Below are positions 60,971 through 64,000 of a stretch of DNA of 64,000 bases, piece after piece. Source of the DNA: Nocardia exalbida NBRC 100660. Its GTDB lineage: Bacteria > Actinomycetota > Actinomycetes > Mycobacteriales > Mycobacteriaceae. Location: assembly GCF_000308575.1 (NCBI RefSeq), contig NZ_BAFZ01000041.1, positions 166,126 to 230,125 of the forward strand, given 5' to 3'. The stretch's first letter is position 1, and each line of letters begins with the position of its first letter. The position numbers and the translations under genes were made by a program. The notes under the pieces were generated by a model. That model was not told the origin of the DNA and did no database searches. It was given only the letters and a program-made list of their open reading frames with translations.

Positions 60971-61550
60971 AGCGATGACGGTACGCCCACGGGGGCAGCC
61001 GGTTCCAGCACCTCGATGTGGGATCTTCCACAGCCGGAGCGGATAGCCAGAGGGAGAACTGGGAGGTTGCGCGGCTACGGGCCGTTGGCGCCGCCTTGCG
61101 TCCGGGTCACCGCGTCGGCCAGGTCCGCCCCCGGGTGTGCGGTGCGCCGCGAGCACCGGGTTCCGTCGCGAAGAGGTAGGGACTTAGACGGCGTCGGCTG
61201 CCCGACTGCCGAGTTCTCGGCCCACCCGCTTGCGGTCGATGTCTGGAAGTGCCGCCTCGACCGGTGTCTGTCGGACCCGCCTGGCGTCACGTGCTGAAAT
61301 AACTTCGCCTTCCGGATAAGCCCCCTCGGTGAGAGAGAGCAACCGGCTACCGAGACGGTGCGGATTCTGGCGGCTGCGCTCGGCGTTGCGATGACTACGG
61401 ACCAGCGGCCGCGAGAGATCGCTTCGAGGAGGCGTGCGGTGAACGCGTGCTTACACAGCCACAGATCTCCGCGCATCCGAGTACGCCACCGATAGACCAG
61501 AGCAGCTCCCGATACGTCCGCGAGAGACAGCAGTACGTGAACCGCAGCGG
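60971..61550. other. 580-base gap upstream of lipB
   Basis: No gene is recognised. It lies between the Pat-like gene and lipB, both on the minus strand, and should hold the lipBA promoter. A long minus-strand frame passes through, but it carries no ribosome-binding site, and most of it is arginine-rich shadow sequence. Confidence 0.4.
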
Positions 61551-62087
61551 TCAGTCGACGTCGACAGGAAGGGTGAGTTGCATGAGGGTCAAATCCATCC
61601 AGCGGCCGAATTTGTGGCCCACCTCCGGCAGGACGCCGACGGTGCGGAAGCCGAAGCGTTCGTGCAGGAGGATCGAACCGCCATTGCCGGATTCGATGGC
61701 GGCGATCATGGCGTGCACCGTGCCCGTGCGACGAGCACGTTCGATCAGCTCGGTGAGGAGGGCGGTGGCGATGCCGCGACGCTGGAAGCGGTCGTCGACG
61801 TACACGGAGTTCTCGACCGTGTAGCGGTAGCCGGATTTGGTACGCCACGGGCCGTAACTCGCGTAACCCGCCAGCGCACCGTCGATCTCGGCGACCAGCA
61901 CGGGCAGCCCCGCCCCGGTGCGGGCCCGGAACCAGCCGAGGCGCTCGTCCAGGCCGACCCGCTCGGTGTCCCAGATCGCGGTGGACGTGGCGATATTCGC
62001 GTTGTGGATGTCGAGGATCGCCGGAAGGTCATCGGTGGTCGCGTCGCGGATGGCCGTGGCGGGCCTGGTATCGAGTCGGTCGGTCAT
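61551..62087 (-). CDS. Pat/bar-type GNAT acetyltransferase
   Basis: A 178-residue acetyltransferase of the phosphinothricin/methionine-sulfoximine type. It has the typical start IRDATTDDLPAILDIHNANI, the aromatic GYASYGPWRTKSGYRYTVEN segment, the coenzyme A loop VDDRFQRRGIATALL and HAMIAAIESGNGGSILLHER. Family members acetylate toxic amino-acid analogues or methionine sulfoximine; the natural substrate here is unknown. Its ATG overlaps the stop of the epimerase gene by 4 bases (ATGA). This gene is inserted into the conserved lipB-epimerase order. Confidence 0.85.
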   Translation of the reverse strand: MTDRLDTRPATAIRDATTDDLPAILDIHNANIATSTAIWDTERVGLDERLGWFRARTGAGLPVLVAEIDGALAGYASYGPWRTKSGYRYTVENSVYVDDRFQRRGIATALLTELIERARRTGTVHAMIAAIESGNGGSILLHERFGFRTVGVLPEVGHKFGRWMDLTLMQLTLPVDVD

Positions 62088-62992
62088 CGAGCATCTCCGG
62101 GTCGTCCCACCGCGGCGGTCAGCGCGGCGCCGATGGTGGGATGGTGGAACTGGTAACCCGCTTCCTCGAGGGCGGTGGGGATAGCCCTCGGCCCGCGCAG
62201 AATCGCCTCCTGCGCCATCTCGCCGACCAGCGCATTCAGCGCGAACGCCGGGACGACGAGGGGAGTGGGGCGATGCAGCGCCCGGCCGAGCGCGCGGCTG
62301 AACTCGGCGTTGGTGACCGGTGCGGGGCCGACCACGTTGATCGGGCCGGAGACCGTGTCGTGGGTGAGCGCGAAGACGATCGCGCCGATCTCGTCGGCCA
62401 TCGAAATCCAGGGCGTGTACTGGCGGCCGTTGCCCAGCCGCCCGCCCAAGCCGAGCGCATACAACGGATGCAGCATGCCGAGCACGCCTCCGGTCCGGGA
62501 CAGCACCGCGGCGCTGCGCAACAGCACCGTGCGCACACCAGCCGTGGCGGCGGGTTCGGTCGCCTTCTCCCAGTCCCGGCACAGGGCGGCCAGGAAACCC
62601 GAACCGGCGGGGGAGGTCTCGTCCACCACACGGTCGCCGGTGTCGCCGCCGTAGTAATGCACGCCGCTGGCATTGAGCAGCGCGGGCACACCCGCGGCGA
62701 CCACCGCGCCGGCCAGGACGTCGGTCGGGGTGATGCGGCTGTCGCGCAACTCCTGTTTGAAGCTGCCGGTCCAGCGGCGCCGCCCGACGCTCGCACCACA
62801 GAGGTTGACCACGGCGTCGGCGCCGCGAAGAGCCCGCTCGTCCAGATGGGCACGAGCCGGGTTCCAGGAGAATTCATCCGCGCCCGCCGCTTTTCTGCGC
62901 ACCAACCGGGCGACCTCGTGCCCGTCGCGGCGCAGTGCCGCGACGAGCGCTGTCCCGATCAACCCGGACGAGCCGGCGATCACGACCTTCAT
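62084..62992 (-). CDS. TIGR01777-family NAD-dependent epimerase/dehydratase
   Basis: A 302-residue SDR protein. The nucleotide-binding start MKVVIAGSSGLIGTALVAAL, the segment GADAVVNLCGASVGRRRWTG, and the late DUF1731 region (NAEFSRALGRALHRPTPLVV, ALEEAGYQFHHP) match the TIGR01777 family. The reaction is unknown. Orthologues sit between sucB and lipB in mycobacteria. The Pat-like gene overlaps its stop, and sucB ends 19 bases upstream of its start. Confidence 0.92.
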   Translation of the reverse strand: MKVVIAGSSGLIGTALVAALRRDGHEVARLVRRKAAGADEFSWNPARAHLDERALRGADAVVNLCGASVGRRRWTGSFKQELRDSRITPTDVLAGAVVAAGVPALLNASGVHYYGGDTGDRVVDETSPAGSGFLAALCRDWEKATEPAATAGVRTVLLRSAAVLSRTGGVLGMLHPLYALGLGGRLGNGRQYTPWISMADEIGAIVFALTHDTVSGPINVVGPAPVTNAEFSRALGRALHRPTPLVVPAFALNALVGEMAQEAILRGPRAIPTALEEAGYQFHHPTIGAALTAAVGRPGDAR

Positions 62993-63011
62993 AGGTGCCG
63001 CGGGACCTTCC

Positions 63012-64000
63012 TCACAGACCGAGATCGGCCTCGAACGCCGCTTCCTCGAGCCGGTGGCGGATCGTGGTCAGGAAGCGTCCGGCGTCGGCGCCGTCGATCA
63101 GGCGGTGGTCGTAGGTGAGCGGCAGGTAGCACATCGAGCGGACGCCGATGGACTCGTTGCCGGTCTCGTCGGTCACCACGACCGGGCGCTTGACGATCGC
63201 GCCCGTGCCCAGCATGGCCGCCTGCGGCGGCACCAGGATCGGGGTGTCGAACAGCGCGCCCTGGCTGCCGATGTTGGTGATGGTGAAGGTGCCACCGGCC
63301 AGCTCGTCGGGCTTGAGTCCGCCGGTGCGGGCACGGTTGGCGATGTCGGCGATCGCGCGCGCCAGTCCGGCCAGCGACAGGTCACTGGCGTTGTGGATCA
63401 CCGGGGACAGCAGGCCCTGCTCGGTGTCGACAGCGATGCCGAGGTGCACCGAGGCGTGGTAGGTGATCTCCTTGCTGGACTCGTCGTAGCTGGCGTTGAC
63501 GTTCGGGTGCACGCCGAGCGCCTCGACCACGGCCTTGGCGAAGAAGGGCAGGAACGTCAGATTGACGCCCTCGCGGTCCTTGAACGCCGCCTTGGCCTGC
63601 TTGCGCAGCGTCGCGATCTTGGTGACGTCCGCCTCGTGCACCTGGGTCAGCTGCGCGGTGGTCTGCAGCGACTCGCGGGTCTTGGTCGCGGTGATCTGGC
63701 GGATGCGGTTGGCCTTCTGCACGGTGCCGCGCAGGTGGGCCAGTTCCGGGCTCGCCACCGCGGGCGCCTTCGCCGCGGCCGGAGCGGACGCGGCAGGGGC
63801 GGCGGCCGGAGCGGGGGCCTTCTTGGCCTCGGCGGCGGCGAGCACGTCCTGCTTGCGAATACGGCCTCCGACACCGGAACCGGTGATCGCGGCGAGGTCG
63901 ACCTTGTTCTCCTCGGCCAGCTTGCGGACCAGCGGAGTGACGTAAGGGGTTGCGCCGTTGGAGGATTCGGCAGCCGGAGCGGCGGCGGGCGCGGGGGCCG
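63012..64000 (-). CDS. sucB: dihydrolipoamide acyltransferase (E2), 3' part
   Basis: The C-terminal 329 residues of an E2 acyltransferase; the start and lipoyl domains lie beyond the window. It has an Ala/Pro-rich linker, the E1/E3-binding domain ([32 protein letters not shown]) and the catalytic domain with the H-x-x-x-D-G motif ([15 protein letters not shown]). In mycobacteria the same gene is dlaT, shared by the pyruvate and 2-oxoglutarate dehydrogenases and peroxynitrite defence. LipB and LipA, encoded downstream, make the cofactor it carries. Confidence 0.95.
   Translation of the reverse strand, partial: APAPAAAPAAESSNGATPYVTPLVRKLAEENKVDLAAITGSGVGGRIRKQDVLAAAEAKKAPAPAAAPAASAPAAAKAPAVASPELAHLRGTVQKANRIRQITATKTRESLQTTAQLTQVHEADVTKIATLRKQAKAAFKDREGVNLTFLPFFAKAVVEALGVHPNVNASYDESSKEITYHASVHLGIAVDTEQGLLSPVIHNASDLSLAGLARAIADIANRARTGGLKPDELAGGTFTITNIGSQGALFDTPILVPPQAAMLGTGAIVKRPVVVTDETGNESIGVRSMCYLPLTYDHRLIDGADAGRFLTTIRHRLEEAAFEADLGL

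Noticed and set aside
61075..61550. A minus-strand gene between lipB and the Pat-like gene
   Set aside because: The frame is open, but it overlaps the acetyltransferase in a shadow frame and has no coding signals of its own.

Overview
The window is a GC-rich actinobacterial chromosome segment that most resembles Nocardia or a close mycolata relative. The evidence is an actinobacterial-type RNase P RNA, two glutamine synthetases (glnA1 and glnA2) with the adenylyltransferase glnE, panB beside a CaeA/Hip1-like lipoprotein hydrolase, a lipA-lipB-TIGR01777-sucB block, and many type VII secretion (ESX) associated proteins. The same core genes cluster in Mycobacterium tuberculosis (about Rv2215 to Rv2225, from memory). 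Here a glnA1-RDD-DUF4191 block appears inverted, and about 30 kb of accessory DNA lies between glnA1 and lipA.

Layout. 1-9.7 kb: small enzymes (GNAT, NUDIX, alpha/beta hydrolase), rnpB, lipoproteins, a 30-residue small protein with its own terminator, an RNB-type exoribonuclease, a prolyl-aminopeptidase fused to a CHAD domain, and panB. 9.9-16.1 kb: CaeA-like hydrolase, glnA2 (behind a possible GlnR box) and glnE. 16.1-20.6 kb: an HxlR regulator with a divergent two-gene unit, a degenerate HPr-like protein, a membrane EEP-domain protein and a zinc metallopeptidase lipoprotein. 20.6-25 kb: a tightly overlapping minus-strand operon (CocE-type hydrolase, M20 peptidase, monoacylglycerol lipase, type II lumazine synthase). 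25.1-29.1 kb: a frameshifted DoxX-like pseudogene, a TY-Chap-like protein, DUF4191 protein, RDD protein and glnA1 behind a near-perfect four-site GlnR box.

The accessory region (29.1-59.1 kb) begins with a 26-bp direct repeat of the glnA1 3' end. It contains an ABBA/DMATS-like prenyltransferase candidate divergent from a class II terpenoid-cyclase-fold gene. That cyclase leads straight into an EspL/YbaB-like and EspC-like operon with an asparagine-rich protein. Next come the EF-G2 paralogue and a divergent pair: a WGR plus beta-propeller protein, and a 1149-residue STAND-type NTPase with a helical repeat region and a C-terminal phosphotransferase domain. Two further type VII modules follow (YbaB/EspC/WXG proteins; EspG with PPE-like and PE-like proteins and a DUF3558 lipoprotein). 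None carries the membrane core (EccB-E, MycP), so these are orphan substrate/chaperone loci. The end of the region has an Xre regulator with two 16-bp inverted sites upstream, a 7-bp tandem repeat, a transglycosylase with a long leader, and a Fic protein with a strong promoter.

The right end (59-64 kb) is lipoate metabolism: lipA, lipB, a Pat-like acetyltransferase, a TIGR01777 epimerase and the 3' part of sucB. LipB and LipA make the lipoyl cofactor that the sucB product carries. GlnE would adenylylate GlnA1, and GlnR boxes before both synthetase genes suggest nitrogen-responsive control. The strongest candidates for an undescribed system are the WGR-propeller/STAND-kinase pair and the orphan type VII modules beside terpenoid genes.
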